The notes below the pieces were generated by a model. That model saw only the letters and a program-made list of their open reading frames with translations, made no database searches and had not been told where the DNA came from. Position numbers and translations under genes: made by a program. 64,000 nucleotides of DNA from Algoriella xinjiangensis (lineage in GTDB: Bacteria > Bacteroidota > Bacteroidia > Flavobacteriales > Weeksellaceae). The DNA lies in assembly GCF_900115015.1 (NCBI RefSeq), contig NZ_FOUZ01000004.1, positions 124,001 to 188,000 of the forward strand, given 5' to 3'. Shown here piece after piece: positions 28,460 to 39,052 of the stretch. Within the stretch, counting starts at the first letter, position 1, and each line of letters begins with the position of its first letter.

Positions 28460-29218
28460 ATGATTTCAATTCCATCAATTTTACTTTATCTAATTATAGC
28501 TTTGATTATTTTTTTAATCATCATGTCAACCTATTTAATCAATTCACTAAAAACAGAAAAAAAATTAAATAATTTACAAACACAACGAATGGATAATTTA
28601 TCGACTAAAGTTGATGAATTGAAATTAGAAAATTACGAAGCAAAATTAAATCCGCATTTATTCAAAAACATACTTAATTCAATTCAATCAAATGCATATC
28701 AAACCTTTTATACAATTGATAAATTGGCAAATGTGTTGGATTATATTTTATACGAAAGCAAAGCTAATTTTGTAACCGTAAAAGATGAAATTGACTTTAC
28801 AAAAAATTTTATCGAGATTAATAAAGTAAAAGTTAGTCCACTGTTTGACTTTCAAGTCAAAACAAAAATCGATGAACAATCTAGTTTTTATCAAGAAAAA
28901 ATTATTGCACCTTTAATCAGTATTGATTTTATTGAAAACGCCTTTAAACATACCGATTTTCAACAAGCCAATTCATTTATAAAAATTGTTATAGAGCTGA
29001 ACGATAAATCATTTCAAATACAAGTTATCAATAAAATTTCGCAACGAAATAGTTTAAAAAAGGAATCGAGCGGACACGGAAGTCAGTCTTTAGAACATCG
29101 TTTAAAAATGGTTTACGGAAGTCATTTTTCACTTTCTAAAATCGCCGAACAAGATGTTTTTGTTGCACAGCTAAAAATTAATTTACATGAATTCTACACT
29201 AAAATGCATTCTAGTTGA
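28460..29218 (+). CDS. LytS-type sensor histidine kinase
   Basis: From ATG 28460 the protein has 252 residues. A single membrane helix (about 6-30) is followed by a short coiled coil and the His_kinase domain with NPHLFKNILNSIQ, the phospho-accepting histidine region. The ATPase part has an N-box in FIENAFKH and a glycine loop GHGSQSLEHRL. There is no extracellular sensor domain, so it senses the membrane or an internal cue. It overlaps the response regulator gene by 32 bases, which argues for coupled translation. Confidence 0.85.
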   Translation: MISIPSILLYLIIALIIFLIIMSTYLINSLKTEKKLNNLQTQRMDNLSTKVDELKLENYEAKLNPHLFKNILNSIQSNAYQTFYTIDKLANVLDYILYESKANFVTVKDEIDFTKNFIEINKVKVSPLFDFQVKTKIDEQSSFYQEKIIAPLISIDFIENAFKHTDFQQANSFIKIVIELNDKSFQIQVINKISQRNSLKKESSGHGSQSLEHRLKMVYGSHFSLSKIAEQDVFVAQLKINLHEFYTKMHSS

Positions 29219-29909
29219 TGACGAGTTATTGGGTTTAAAATACCTGAAAATGCTTTGCGAACAAATCGAAAATATAGAAGTTGTAAAGTCTTTTGTTGAC
29301 CCAGAATTATTTATAAATGAGATTAATGATTTAGAATTTGATTTCTGTATTCTAGATATAGAAATGCCTAAAATAAATGGTTTACAAGTTGCTAATTTAT
29401 TAAACAACAAACCTTTTATTTTTGCAACTGCATACAAAGAATATGCAATTGATGCTTTTGATTTGGATGCGACAGATTATATTCAAAAACCAATCAAAAA
29501 AGAGCGTTTAACACAAGCTATTGATAAAATAAAAAAACGTTTACAACCAACTATTACAGCACAAAATTCTTATGTACAATTAAACTCTGATAAAGGGAAA
29601 ATTTTACTACAATTTAATCAAATTCTTTATATCACAACTTCTGCTTCAGAAAGTCGAGATAAGTTAGTTTATTACCAAGATTTATCAGATTTGACCTTAA
29701 AAAATATCACGTTAGATCATTTAATCGAGCTTCTTCCAACAGAAGATTTTGCACGAATTAACAAACGAGAAATCATCAATATTCATCATATCAAATATTT
29801 TCATTCAGAAGAAATTACTTTAGATATTTTATCAAAAGAAAATAAAGAGATTAATTTAGTTCTAAGCGAGGTTTATAAAGCTAATTTTATTGCGCAAATT
29901 TCCGTTTAG
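29187..29909 (+). CDS. LytTR-family response regulator
   Basis: The 240-residue protein has an N-terminal receiver (about 5-120) with the acidic pair DDE, the phosphorylation aspartate in FCILDIEMPKING and the lysine in YIQKPIKKERL. A LytTR DNA-binding domain (about 140-240) ends it, with FARINKREIINIHHI typical of that fold. The partner kinase is the overlapping upstream gene. Targets are unknown; the antiporter starts 99 bases downstream and could be co-transcribed or controlled by it. Confidence 0.9.
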   Translation: MNSTLKCILVDDELLGLKYLKMLCEQIENIEVVKSFVDPELFINEINDLEFDFCILDIEMPKINGLQVANLLNNKPFIFATAYKEYAIDAFDLDATDYIQKPIKKERLTQAIDKIKKRLQPTITAQNSYVQLNSDKGKILLQFNQILYITTSASESRDKLVYYQDLSDLTLKNITLDHLIELLPTEDFARINKREIINIHHIKYFHSEEITLDILSKENKEINLVLSEVYKANFIAQISV

Positions 29910-29970
29910 TTACAAAATTATCCCGTTTCATTACATTTATACGATTCTTTAAAAAAGCAAGTCTATTTTT

Positions 29971-30006
29971 CGTAAATTAATTTCAGATTTTTGACAAAAA
30001 TTTACG
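29971..30006 (+). promoter_or_regulatory. Inverted repeat just before the antiporter start
   Basis: CGTAAATT (29971-29978) and AATTTACG (29999-30006) are perfect complements with a 20-base gap, and the second arm ends 2 bases before ATG 30009. It could be an operator or an mRNA hairpin hiding the start. Confidence 0.35.
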
Positions 30007-30008
30007 CC

Positions 30009-32285
30009 ATGAACAAATCGACAAGAAACGCTATCTTCTACATTGTAACCATATTACTTTGTTCGGTAATGATGTATTTCATCGTGATGAAAGCAGAAGA
30101 ATTGGAAACTGCAAAACATGTGATGCATGTTGCGGGAGAAAACAATTATTTTAAAGATTTTCTTAATAGTATTGTACATAATATTAGTCATCCGCTTGCA
30201 ATATTATTAGCGCAAATTGTAACGATTATTTTTACTGCGCGTGTTTTTGGATGGATTTTTAACAAAATTGGACAACCAACTGTTATCGGAGAAATTATTG
30301 CGGGTATTTTTCTTGGACCTTCTTTTATTGGAATGTATTTTCCTGAATTTTTTAACGATTTATTTCCAAAAGAATCTTTAGGCAATTTAGAGTTTATCAG
30401 TCAAATTGGACTAATCCTTTTTATGTATGTAATTGGGATGGAATTAGATTTAAAAGTACTGAAAAAAAATGCGCAAGACGCTATTGTAATTAGCCATGCC
30501 AGTATCATTATTCCTTTTACATTAGGCTTAGCTTTAGCTGGATTAATCTATATGGAATTTGCGCCAGAAGGCATCAATTTCTTATCATTTGCCTTATTTA
30601 TAGGGATTTCTATGAGTATTACAGCATTTCCGGTTTTAGCACGAATTGTACAAGAACGCGGAATTAGTAAAACTCGTTTAGGCTCTATTGTTATTACTTG
30701 TGCCGCCGCAGACGACATCACCGCTTGGTGTTTATTAGCTGCCGTAATTGCAATTGTAAAAGCAGGCTCTTTTATCAGTTCTATTTACGTTATTTTACTA
30801 GCATTGGTTTATGTAATTGCAATGATTCGTTTTGTTCGCCCATTTCTGAAAAGAATTGCAGACGTACATTCTACAAAAGCAACATTAACAAAACCTATTA
30901 TCGGAATTTTCTTTTTGGTTTTGATTATTTCATCATATTTAAGCGAAATTATTGGAATTCATGCTTTATTTGGAGCTTTTTTAGCTGGAACAATTATGCC
31001 TGAAAATCTAAAATTCAGAAATCTATTCATCGAGAAAATCGAAGATGTTTCACTTGTTTTATTACTTCCACTCTTTTTTGTTTTTACAGGTTTACGTACA
31101 CAAATTGGTTTATTAGATTCGCCACATTTATGGAAAACAGCAGGATTAATTATTCTAGTTGCCGTAGTCGGAAAATTTGTTGGTAGCGCAATTGCCGCCC
31201 GATTTGTTGGTCAAAAATGGAAAGATAGTTTGACCATTGGCGCCTTGATGAATACTAGAGGTTTAATGGAATTAGTTGTGCTTAATATTGGATATGATTT
31301 AGGCGTTTTAACGCCAGAAGTTTTTGCAATGATGGTTATTATGGCGCTTGTCACAACTTTTATGACAGGACCTGCGTTGGATATTATCAATTGGATTTTT
31401 AGAAAACAAAAAACAGAAGACGAATTAGTCGAAATTAGTAATAGTCAGAAATACAAAATTTTAATTGATTTTCAGACTCCCGAAAAAGGCGCAGAATTAT
31501 TACGAATAGCAAATAGTTTTGTTAAAAATCAAGATGATAATTCGTTGGTTACCGCAATTCATGTGATGAAAAGTATAGAAGTGCAACATTTTAATTTAGA
31601 GGAAAAAGAGAAAGAAATTTTTGAACCAATTATTGAAGTTTCCGAAGAATTAAACCAAGATGTTACCACAATGTTCAAAATTTCTACTGATATCGTTCAT
31701 GATACTGTAGATGTCGCGCAAAAAGGCGATTATGATTTGATGTTAATGGGCGTTCGAAATTCTATTTATTCGGGCTCTTTACTTGGTAATATTTTAGGTT
31801 TTACAACTAAAATTATTGATCCAGATATTTTAATTGAACAAGTTACCGGAAGAGAAAACATGTTTGATCATTCGGTTTTTAACGAAAGAACGAAACAATT
31901 ATTAAACAAATCTAATATTCCGGTTGGTGTTGTTTTGGATAAAAATTTTACGAAAGCAGAAAAAGTTTTCCTTCCATTATTCGGAAATAAAGATGCTGAT
32001 TTATTGAAATATGCGCAACGATTAATCTCAAATAGCGAAGCTCAAATTATAATTGTAGATGTTAATGGTTACACAAAAAGTCATTCGGAAGTGAAAGAAA
32101 TTATACGCAGTATAGAAAATATTGCGCCAAATCATATCAGTTTATCGTACAAACAATCCTTAGATGAAGATTTTTTGAATCAAATGGATTTGATGTTAAT
32201 TAGTATGGAAAGTTGGAAAAATCTTGTTGATAGTAAAAGTATTTGGATTGCAAACGTCCCTACAACATTGATTATTTCGGAATAG
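30009..32285 (+). CDS. Cation:proton antiporter, CPA2/Kef-type, with C-terminal cytosolic domain
   Basis: From ATG 30009 the protein has 758 residues. The first ~470 form about 13 membrane helices, with GQPTVIGEIIAGIFLGPS, the ion-binding stretch CAAADDITAWCLL and TRGLMELVVLNIG, all typical of the CPA2 monovalent cation/proton exchangers. The last ~290 residues are soluble and resemble tandem universal-stress-protein-like folds (for example LMLMGVRNSIYSGSLLGNI), likely regulatory. A TTG six codons upstream is the less likely start. It follows the LytTR pair. Confidence 0.88.
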   Translation: MNKSTRNAIFYIVTILLCSVMMYFIVMKAEELETAKHVMHVAGENNYFKDFLNSIVHNISHPLAILLAQIVTIIFTARVFGWIFNKIGQPTVIGEIIAGIFLGPSFIGMYFPEFFNDLFPKESLGNLEFISQIGLILFMYVIGMELDLKVLKKNAQDAIVISHASIIIPFTLGLALAGLIYMEFAPEGINFLSFALFIGISMSITAFPVLARIVQERGISKTRLGSIVITCAAADDITAWCLLAAVIAIVKAGSFISSIYVILLALVYVIAMIRFVRPFLKRIADVHSTKATLTKPIIGIFFLVLIISSYLSEIIGIHALFGAFLAGTIMPENLKFRNLFIEKIEDVSLVLLLPLFFVFTGLRTQIGLLDSPHLWKTAGLIILVAVVGKFVGSAIAARFVGQKWKDSLTIGALMNTRGLMELVVLNIGYDLGVLTPEVFAMMVIMALVTTFMTGPALDIINWIFRKQKTEDELVEISNSQKYKILIDFQTPEKGAELLRIANSFVKNQDDNSLVTAIHVMKSIEVQHFNLEEKEKEIFEPIIEVSEELNQDVTTMFKISTDIVHDTVDVAQKGDYDLMLMGVRNSIYSGSLLGNILGFTTKIIDPDILIEQVTGRENMFDHSVFNERTKQLLNKSNIPVGVVLDKNFTKAEKVFLPLFGNKDADLLKYAQRLISNSEAQIIIVDVNGYTKSHSEVKEIIRSIENIAPNHISLSYKQSLDEDFLNQMDLMLISMESWKNLVDSKSIWIANVPTTLIISE

Positions 32286-32324
32286 GAATTTTTATTAAGG
32301 ATATATTTAAATTCGGTTTTAAAC

Positions 32325-32357
32325 AATAAATCCAGCTCTTTTGGAGCTGGATTTATT
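32325..32357. terminator. Bidirectional terminator between antiporter and gyrB
   Basis: AATAAATCCAGCTC and GAGCTGGATTTATT are perfect 14-base arms with a short T/G loop. Confidence 0.85.
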
Positions 32358-32377
32358 TATTTTATCTTAATAATTGA

Positions 32378-34336
<1,959 letters not shown>

Positions 34337-34346
34337 TTAAAACAAA

Positions 34347-34354
34347 CAAATATA
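34347..34354 (-). promoter_or_regulatory. -7 element TATATTTG for gyrB
   Basis: It matches TAnnTTTG exactly, 28 bases before the gyrB start. No -33 TTTG is seen. Confidence 0.5.
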
Positions 34355-34483
34355 GTAAATTTTGAGGACTTATCCTACTTAAAAACTAGTCGAATTATGA
34401 GATAAAGTACCGTTTTAACTTATTTTTGGGATAGATAATTTTTCGGATGTAATAATCTATCACACTAAGGTGTTAAAATAAAA

Positions 34484-34512
34484 AACCGAAATCATTTGTT
34501 TTGATTTCGGTT
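34484..34512 (-). terminator. Hairpin terminator after rsmG
   Basis: AACCGAAATCA and TGATTTCGGTT are perfect 11-base arms; the minus strand ends in T residues. Confidence 0.8.
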
Positions 34513-34526
34513 AAGTTTTTATGAGT

Positions 34527-35156
34527 TTAAATATCTTTTTTATCCAGATAAACTACTTTTTTTGTTTCGTAAAAATCTTCATCAAAAAAGTTAGAAATAT
34601 CAAACAAAATAGCATTTGGAAAATCGGCTAATTCTTCGGTCAAATCTCCTCCTTTTAAATACAAAAGTCCATTTGGAAAAGGATTGATTGAATCTTTTTT
34701 AAACTTTCCTCTAATCCATTCTGCAAAACGAGGCATGGCTGTAACTGCACGCGAAACCACAAAATCATATTTATCTTTGATTTCTTCGGCGCGTTTTTGT
34801 TCTGCCTTTACATTTGTCAAACCTAAACCATCAGCAACACCTTGCACAACTTTGATTTTTTTACCGATAGAATCTACTAAATGAAATTGCACATTCGGAA
34901 ATAAAATTGCCAACGGAATTCCTGGTAAACCACCTCCTGTACCAACATCTAAAACGCTAGTACCATCAGCAAATTCCATCACTTTTGCAATTGCCAAAGA
35001 ATGCAAAATATGATTGGTATAGATTTCGTCAATGTCTTTTCGAGAAACAACATTGATTTGATTATTCCATTCTTTATACAGATCGCCAACTTTTGTAAAT
35101 TGCTCGATTTGTTTTTCTGTTAAATCAGGAAAATATTTTAAAATTAAGTTTATCAT
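34527..35156 (-). CDS. rsmG: 16S rRNA (guanine527-N7)-methyltransferase RsmG
   Basis: RsmG (GidB) methylates G527 of 16S rRNA; loss gives low-level streptomycin resistance in other bacteria. The 209 residues contain YKEWNNQINVVSRKDIDEIY at the N-terminus (about 28-47), the SAM-binding DVGTGGGLPGIPLAI near 70 and FVVSRAVTAMP near 130. Its start directly abuts the stop of the GAF-domain gene upstream, so the two share a transcript. Confidence 0.94.
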   Translation of the reverse strand: MINLILKYFPDLTEKQIEQFTKVGDLYKEWNNQINVVSRKDIDEIYTNHILHSLAIAKVMEFADGTSVLDVGTGGGLPGIPLAILFPNVQFHLVDSIGKKIKVVQGVADGLGLTNVKAEQKRAEEIKDKYDFVVSRAVTAMPRFAEWIRGKFKKDSINPFPNGLLYLKGGDLTEELADFPNAILFDISNFFDEDFYETKKVVYLDKKDI

Positions 35157-35606
35157 TTAATCTATTATTTCGCCAACGCGTTTGCAAATATAATCTAACA
35201 ACTTTGTATCATCGGCTGTAAATGGATTGATTGTGTGCGAATCGATGTCAATTTGTCCAATATTTTGTCCATCTTTAAAAATAGGAACCACAATCTCTGC
35301 TTTTGTTTCGATAGAACACGCCAAATAATTGTCTTGTGCATAAACATCTGGAACCACAAAAGTCTCGTTAGATTCGGCTACTTGCCCGCAAATTCCTTTT
35401 CCGTAAGGTATAATTGTATGGTCTGTTGCAGCACCAACATAAGGTCCAAGCTTTAACTCATTTTTATCTCCATTCTTAAAATAAAAGCCAACCCAATTGT
35501 AATAATCGATTTCGTCGCTTAATAATTGACAAACTTTTTGAAGTTTTTCTTCTGTAGAAATTGTGCTATCCACAATAACATCTATTCGTTTATGTAATTC
35601 TTGCAT
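35157..35606 (-). CDS. GAF-domain protein, free methionine-(R)-sulfoxide reductase-like
   Basis: The 149-residue single GAF domain resembles fRMsr (MsrC), which reduces free methionine-R-sulfoxide. The sequence retains YYNWVGFYF, GKGICGQV with the second conserved cysteine, NYLACSIE with the catalytic cysteine, and the acidic substrate ligands in AEIVVPI and DIDS. The first of the three usual cysteines, expected in an I-A-C-x-R-I-P context, is replaced within ATDHTIIP. Activity is thus probable but not certain. It is co-transcribed with rsmG. Confidence 0.75.
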   Translation of the reverse strand: MQELHKRIDVIVDSTISTEEKLQKVCQLLSDEIDYYNWVGFYFKNGDKNELKLGPYVGAATDHTIIPYGKGICGQVAESNETFVVPDVYAQDNYLACSIETKAEIVVPIFKDGQNIGQIDIDSHTINPFTADDTKLLDYICKRVGEIID

Positions 35607-35676
35607 CTTGTACGTTATATAAAGAACAAATTTATTGATTAATCATTAGTTTATCAAAACGATAGTCATTTTCGTT

Positions 35677-35684
35677 TATATTTG
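35677..35684 (+). promoter_or_regulatory. -7 element TATATTTG for xrtF
   Basis: It matches TAnnTTTG, 18 bases before ATG 35703, and shows that the in-frame TTG at 35682 lies inside the promoter and is not the start. Confidence 0.5.
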
Positions 35685-35702
35685 TTTGAGATTTTATACC
35701 TA

Positions 35703-36245
35703 ATGAAAGAATTTAAACCATTGTTGTTATTCCTAGCAAGATTCTTAGGAACATACCTTATACTTAGTTTTTTATACAAGTTATATCTTGATCAATATTT
35801 ACCACACAATATACCTGATCCGTTTACAGTTTTTACGTCAGATGTTTCTGCAATAGGATTAAATAAGTGTGGATTTTTCTCTTTTTCTAATGTTGCAATT
35901 AATCAACCTTGGATGAGATTAGTGGTAGATGGACAAGTTGCTTCTATTGTAAATGAAGGCTGTAACGCAATTTCTATTTTAATTATATTTGTATCGTTTA
36001 TTGTTGCTTTTTACACCAATTTCAAACAAACTTTTTTGTTTATAATTACTGGTTTAGCCGCTTTATTTGTGATGAATATTTCACGAATTATGTTGCTAAA
36101 TTATATTTTTAGGTACCATGATGAATATGGAAAAATAGCGCACGATTATTTATTTCCTGCACTAATTTATGGTTCTATAGTTATTCTTTGGATTGTTTGG
36201 ATCAAGTTTTTCGTAACAAAATACAACAAGCAAAATGCCAAATAA
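35703..36245 (+). CDS. xrtF: Exosortase family protein XrtF
   Basis: Exosortases are membrane cysteine transpeptidases that process proteins carrying C-terminal sorting tags. From ATG 35703 the protein has 180 residues and about five helices. The catalytic triad is placed as expected: C87 in VNEGCNAISI, R128 in MNISRIMLL and H147 in IAHDYLFPALIYG. The small size and the next gene fit subtype F, restricted to Flavobacteriia-type genomes. I recognise no substrate with a sorting tag in the window. Confidence 0.88.
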   Translation: MKEFKPLLLFLARFLGTYLILSFLYKLYLDQYLPHNIPDPFTVFTSDVSAIGLNKCGFFSFSNVAINQPWMRLVVDGQVASIVNEGCNAISILIIFVSFIVAFYTNFKQTFLFIITGLAALFVMNISRIMLLNYIFRYHDEYGKIAHDYLFPALIYGSIVILWIVWIKFFVTKYNKQNAK

Positions 36246-36681
36246 ATTTTTACGCTACGCAGGTGTTATTGTTTTAATTTTCGGATTAATCTTAGTTCGT
36301 AAATTTGAAGACACGTTATTTTATGATCCATTTTTAGATTATTTTCATAGAGTTGGACATCCTCGTTTTCCCGAAATTGATTATTTAAATCTTAATCTCA
36401 GTATTATTTTTAGATACTTTATCAATTCAATCTTAACCGTTTTGATTGTTTTATTGTTATTCTGGAAAAAAAGTTATGTCAAATTTTCAATCTTTATTTT
36501 ATGTATTGGTTTGCTTATCCTTTTACCAATTTATGATTATTTAATTTCTACAAAATTTTCATCAGGAGAAATGGTTTTCTTTTATATCAGACGATTTCTA
36601 ATACAACCAATGTTTTTATTAATCTTAGTTCCTTGTTTTTATTACCAAGAAATACAACATAAAAAAACGCTCGAAAATTAA
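36235..36681 (+). CDS. Exosortase F system-associated membrane protein
   Basis: The 148-residue protein overlaps xrtF by 11 bases and has about four hydrophobic helices. Its first half, with GLILVRKFEDTLFYDPFLDYFH, matches the small partner family that follows xrtF (TIGR04127-like). Its molecular role is not established; it may act as an assembly or accessory subunit. The stop codon lies inside the terminator hairpin. Confidence 0.8.
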   Translation: MPNKFLRYAGVIVLIFGLILVRKFEDTLFYDPFLDYFHRVGHPRFPEIDYLNLNLSIIFRYFINSILTVLIVLLLFWKKSYVKFSIFILCIGLLILLPIYDYLISTKFSSGEMVFFYIRRFLIQPMFLLILVPCFYYQEIQHKKTLEN

Positions 36682-36700
36682 TTTTCGAGCGTTTTTTTTT
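36665..36700 (+). terminator. Terminator overlapping the end of the exosortase partner gene
   Basis: AACGCTCGAAAATT and AATTTTCGAGCGTT form a perfect palindrome that includes the TAA stop, followed by at least ten T. Ribosomes ending translation would cover the hairpin. Confidence 0.85.
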
Positions 36701-36720
36701 ATCCTTATATATTTTAAAAT

Positions 36721-37035
36721 CTATAAACCAGATTCATCTTTATATTGTTGTGCATCAATTTTTGCTTGATTTACAGCTAATTCATTTTGCGCTTTTTGTT
36801 CTGCAACTTTACGTTTTTCTTCTGCTGCAATTTCTGCATTTGCTTTATTTACAGATTTGTATTTATAAAGCCAACCTAAAAATCCACCCAAAATAAATCC
36901 AATTCCTGCTCCTCCAGTTATTCCAACCAAAAATTCTTTGTCCGAAAAAAATCGAGTATAATCAAGGTTTGTAAAATAATACATCGCAACGCTAATCGCG
37001 ATTAATAGCACTCCAATAAATGTAGAATAGGTCAT
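36721..37035 (-). CDS. Small membrane protein with Ala/Lys/Gln-rich coiled tail
   Basis: I do not recognise this 104-residue protein. It has two hydrophobic helices, the first at about 6-22 and a glycine-rich one at about 37-56 (GITGGAGIGFILGGFLGW). The tail (about 60-104) is charged and alanine-rich and would form a cytosolic helix (AEIAAEEKRKVAEQKAQNEL). It lies 14 bases after rlmB on the same strand and may be co-transcribed with it. Confidence 0.6.
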   Translation of the reverse strand: MTYSTFIGVLLIAISVAMYYFTNLDYTRFFSDKEFLVGITGGAGIGFILGGFLGWLYKYKSVNKANAEIAAEEKRKVAEQKAQNELAVNQAKIDAQQYKDESGL

Positions 37036-37049
37036 AGTTTTATGTTTTA

Positions 37050-37799
37050 TTAAAATAAATTTTGGTTGATACGTTGACGCACCGCTTCGTATAAAATAGC
37101 TCCGGCAGCAACCGAAACATTAAGAGAAGCTGTTTGTCCTGTCATAGGCAATTTAATCATTTTATCCGAAACTTTCAAAATAGAATCTGAAACTCCATCC
37201 TCCTCACTTCCCATTACAATTGCAGTTGGCACAGAAAAGTCAGCGTCATAAATAAAATCAGCAGATTTCTCAGAAGCACTGTAAACAGAAATTCCGGCAG
37301 ATTGTAAATAACGAATTACATTTACTAAATTACCTTCTTTACAAACTGGTATATTGTACAAAGCTCCTGTAGAAGTTTTGATTGCATCTGCATTTACAGA
37401 GGCAGAACCTTTTAAAGGAATAATAATTGCATCCACGCCAACACACTCTGCAGTACGTGCAATTGCACCAAAATTACGAACATCACTTACACGATCTAAA
37501 ATCAAAATAAATGGTGTTTTTCCATTTTCCCAAATCTGTGGCAATACATTTTCGATTGAGTCAAACTCTATCGGAGAAACAAAAGCATAAACACCTTGAT
37601 GGTTTTTTCCTGTAAAACGATTTAATTTTTCAACAGGTACATAACTTACAGGAATTTCATATTCTGTAATCAATTTTCTCAATTCTGAGAAGATTTCTCC
37701 TTGTAAACCTTTTTGAATAAAAATCTTATCGATTGTTTTTCCTGCTTCAATCGCTTCTATTACGGGTCTTAAACCAAAAATTCCTGCTTCGTTTTTCAT
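37050..37799 (-). CDS. rlmB: 23S rRNA (guanosine2251-2'-O)-methyltransferase RlmB
   Basis: This SpoU-family knotted methyltransferase modifies G2251 in the ribosomal P-loop. The 249 residues start IFGLRPVIEAIEAGKTIDKIF, the substrate-binding domain, and have the three SpoU motifs: RVSDVRNFGAIARTAE near 108, MGSEEDGVS near 198 and LPMTGQTASLNVSVAAGAIL near 218. Length and domain order match RlmB rather than TrmH. Confidence 0.92.
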   Translation of the reverse strand: MKNEAGIFGLRPVIEAIEAGKTIDKIFIQKGLQGEIFSELRKLITEYEIPVSYVPVEKLNRFTGKNHQGVYAFVSPIEFDSIENVLPQIWENGKTPFILILDRVSDVRNFGAIARTAECVGVDAIIIPLKGSASVNADAIKTSTGALYNIPVCKEGNLVNVIRYLQSAGISVYSASEKSADFIYDADFSVPTAIVMGSEEDGVSDSILKVSDKMIKLPMTGQTASLNVSVAAGAILYEAVRQRINQNLF

Positions 37800-37826
37800 A
37801 AATGCAAAGATAAATATTCTATTAGA

Positions 37827-38090
37827 TTATTTGCCTATCCTTTTTCTTAATTGTTGAATATAATTTGGTAAGCTCATGTAGATGATGCATCCAAGTATGA
37901 TTAAAGAAATCATTGAGATTAAATTTAATCGTAAATGAATTATTTTAGACACAAAAACAACGATTAATACAACGATAAAAGTTGTTTGAAAGTAAAAATG
38001 TTGCGCTATTTTTCGCCCAAAATCAGATTTGCTATACGAAGCGAAAAACATAAACACTACTAAAATCGACAAGATTAAACTCCACTTCAT
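37827..38090 (-). CDS. Small hypothetical membrane protein
   Basis: This unrecognised 87-residue protein has three hydrophobic stretches, at about 3-18, 34-50 and 55-73, and a basic C-terminus RKRIGK, which suggests an inner-membrane protein with a cytosolic tail. It lies 27 bases before rlmB on the same strand and may be the first gene of that transcript. Confidence 0.55.
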   Translation of the reverse strand: MKWSLILSILVVFMFFASYSKSDFGRKIAQHFYFQTTFIVVLIVVFVSKIIHLRLNLISMISLIILGCIIYMSLPNYIQQLRKRIGK

Positions 38091-38116
38091 CCTAAAATTA
38101 TTCTAAAAAATTTCCT

Positions 38117-38124
38117 TAAATTTG
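38117..38124 (+). promoter_or_regulatory. -7 element TAAATTTG for thyA
   Basis: It matches TAnnTTTG, 20 bases before the thyA ATG. Confidence 0.5.
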
Positions 38125-38144
38125 AAGGGTTAAATATAGTCAAA

Positions 38145-38939
38145 ATGCAGCAATATCACGATTTATGTAAAAAAGTATTATCAGAAGGCTCTTTCAAAGA
38201 AGACCGTACTGGTACAGGAACTAAAAGTATTTTTGGATATCAAATGCGTTTTGATTTATCCGAAGGTTTTCCGTTGGTTACCACAAAAAAATTACATTTA
38301 AAATCTATTGTTTACGAATTACTTTGGTTTTTAAAAGGCGATACAAATACCAAATATTTAACCGATAATGGTGTACGAATTTGGAATGAATGGGCTGACG
38401 AAAACGGAGATTTAGGTCCAGTTTACGGGCATCAATGGCGTTCTTGGGGGAAACCAGATGGCGAAGTTGTTGACCAAATAAAAGTAGCAATTGATCAAAT
38501 AAAAAATAATCCAGATTCGCGCAGAATTATTGTTTCTGCTTGGAATGTTGGCGAATTAGACCAAATGGCTTTGGCGCCTTGCCATGCATTTTTTCAGTTT
38601 TATGTAAATGATGGTAAATTATCGTTGCAATTGTACCAACGCAGCGCGGATATCTTTTTGGGCGTTCCATTTAATATTGCGTCGTATGCTTTATTGTTAA
38701 TGATGGTTGCTCAAGTTTGTGATTTGCAAGTTGGCGATTTTGTACACACTTTTGGTGATGCGCATATCTACAAAAATCATTTTGAACAAGTCGAATTACA
38801 ATTATCTCGCGAACCATTTCCGTTACCAACCATAAAAATTAATCCAAATGTGAAAGATATTTTTGATTTCACTTTTGAAGATTTTGAATTAGTCGACTAT
38901 CAATCGCATCCTCATATTAAAGGAATTGTGGCGGTTTAA
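38145..38939 (+). CDS. thyA: Thymidylate synthase
   Basis: ThyA methylates dUMP to dTMP using methylene-tetrahydrofolate. The 264 residues match the standard length. The nucleophile is C146 in [33 protein letters not shown] holds the phosphate and pyrimidine ligands; the N-terminal RTGTGT loop and the final [10 protein letters not shown] are conserved. Dihydrofolate reductase, which regenerates its cofactor, is encoded 2.7 kb downstream on the same strand. Confidence 0.96.
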   Translation: MQQYHDLCKKVLSEGSFKEDRTGTGTKSIFGYQMRFDLSEGFPLVTTKKLHLKSIVYELLWFLKGDTNTKYLTDNGVRIWNEWADENGDLGPVYGHQWRSWGKPDGEVVDQIKVAIDQIKNNPDSRRIIVSAWNVGELDQMALAPCHAFFQFYVNDGKLSLQLYQRSADIFLGVPFNIASYALLLMMVAQVCDLQVGDFVHTFGDAHIYKNHFEQVELQLSREPFPLPTIKINPNVKDIFDFTFEDFELVDYQSHPHIKGIVAV

Positions 38940-38980
38940 CAAAACAACAACAAATTATATCAAGAATAATAAATACCTTT

Positions 38981-39006
38981 AAGTCTCTGTTTGGAGACTT
39001 TTTTTG
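38981..39006 (+). terminator. Hairpin terminator after thyA
   Basis: AAGTCTC and GAGACTT form a perfect 7-base stem, followed by seven T. Confidence 0.75.
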
Positions 39007-39052
39007 TAACATTTTGTCAAATTCTCCAACCAATAAAATAAAAAAACTAAAA

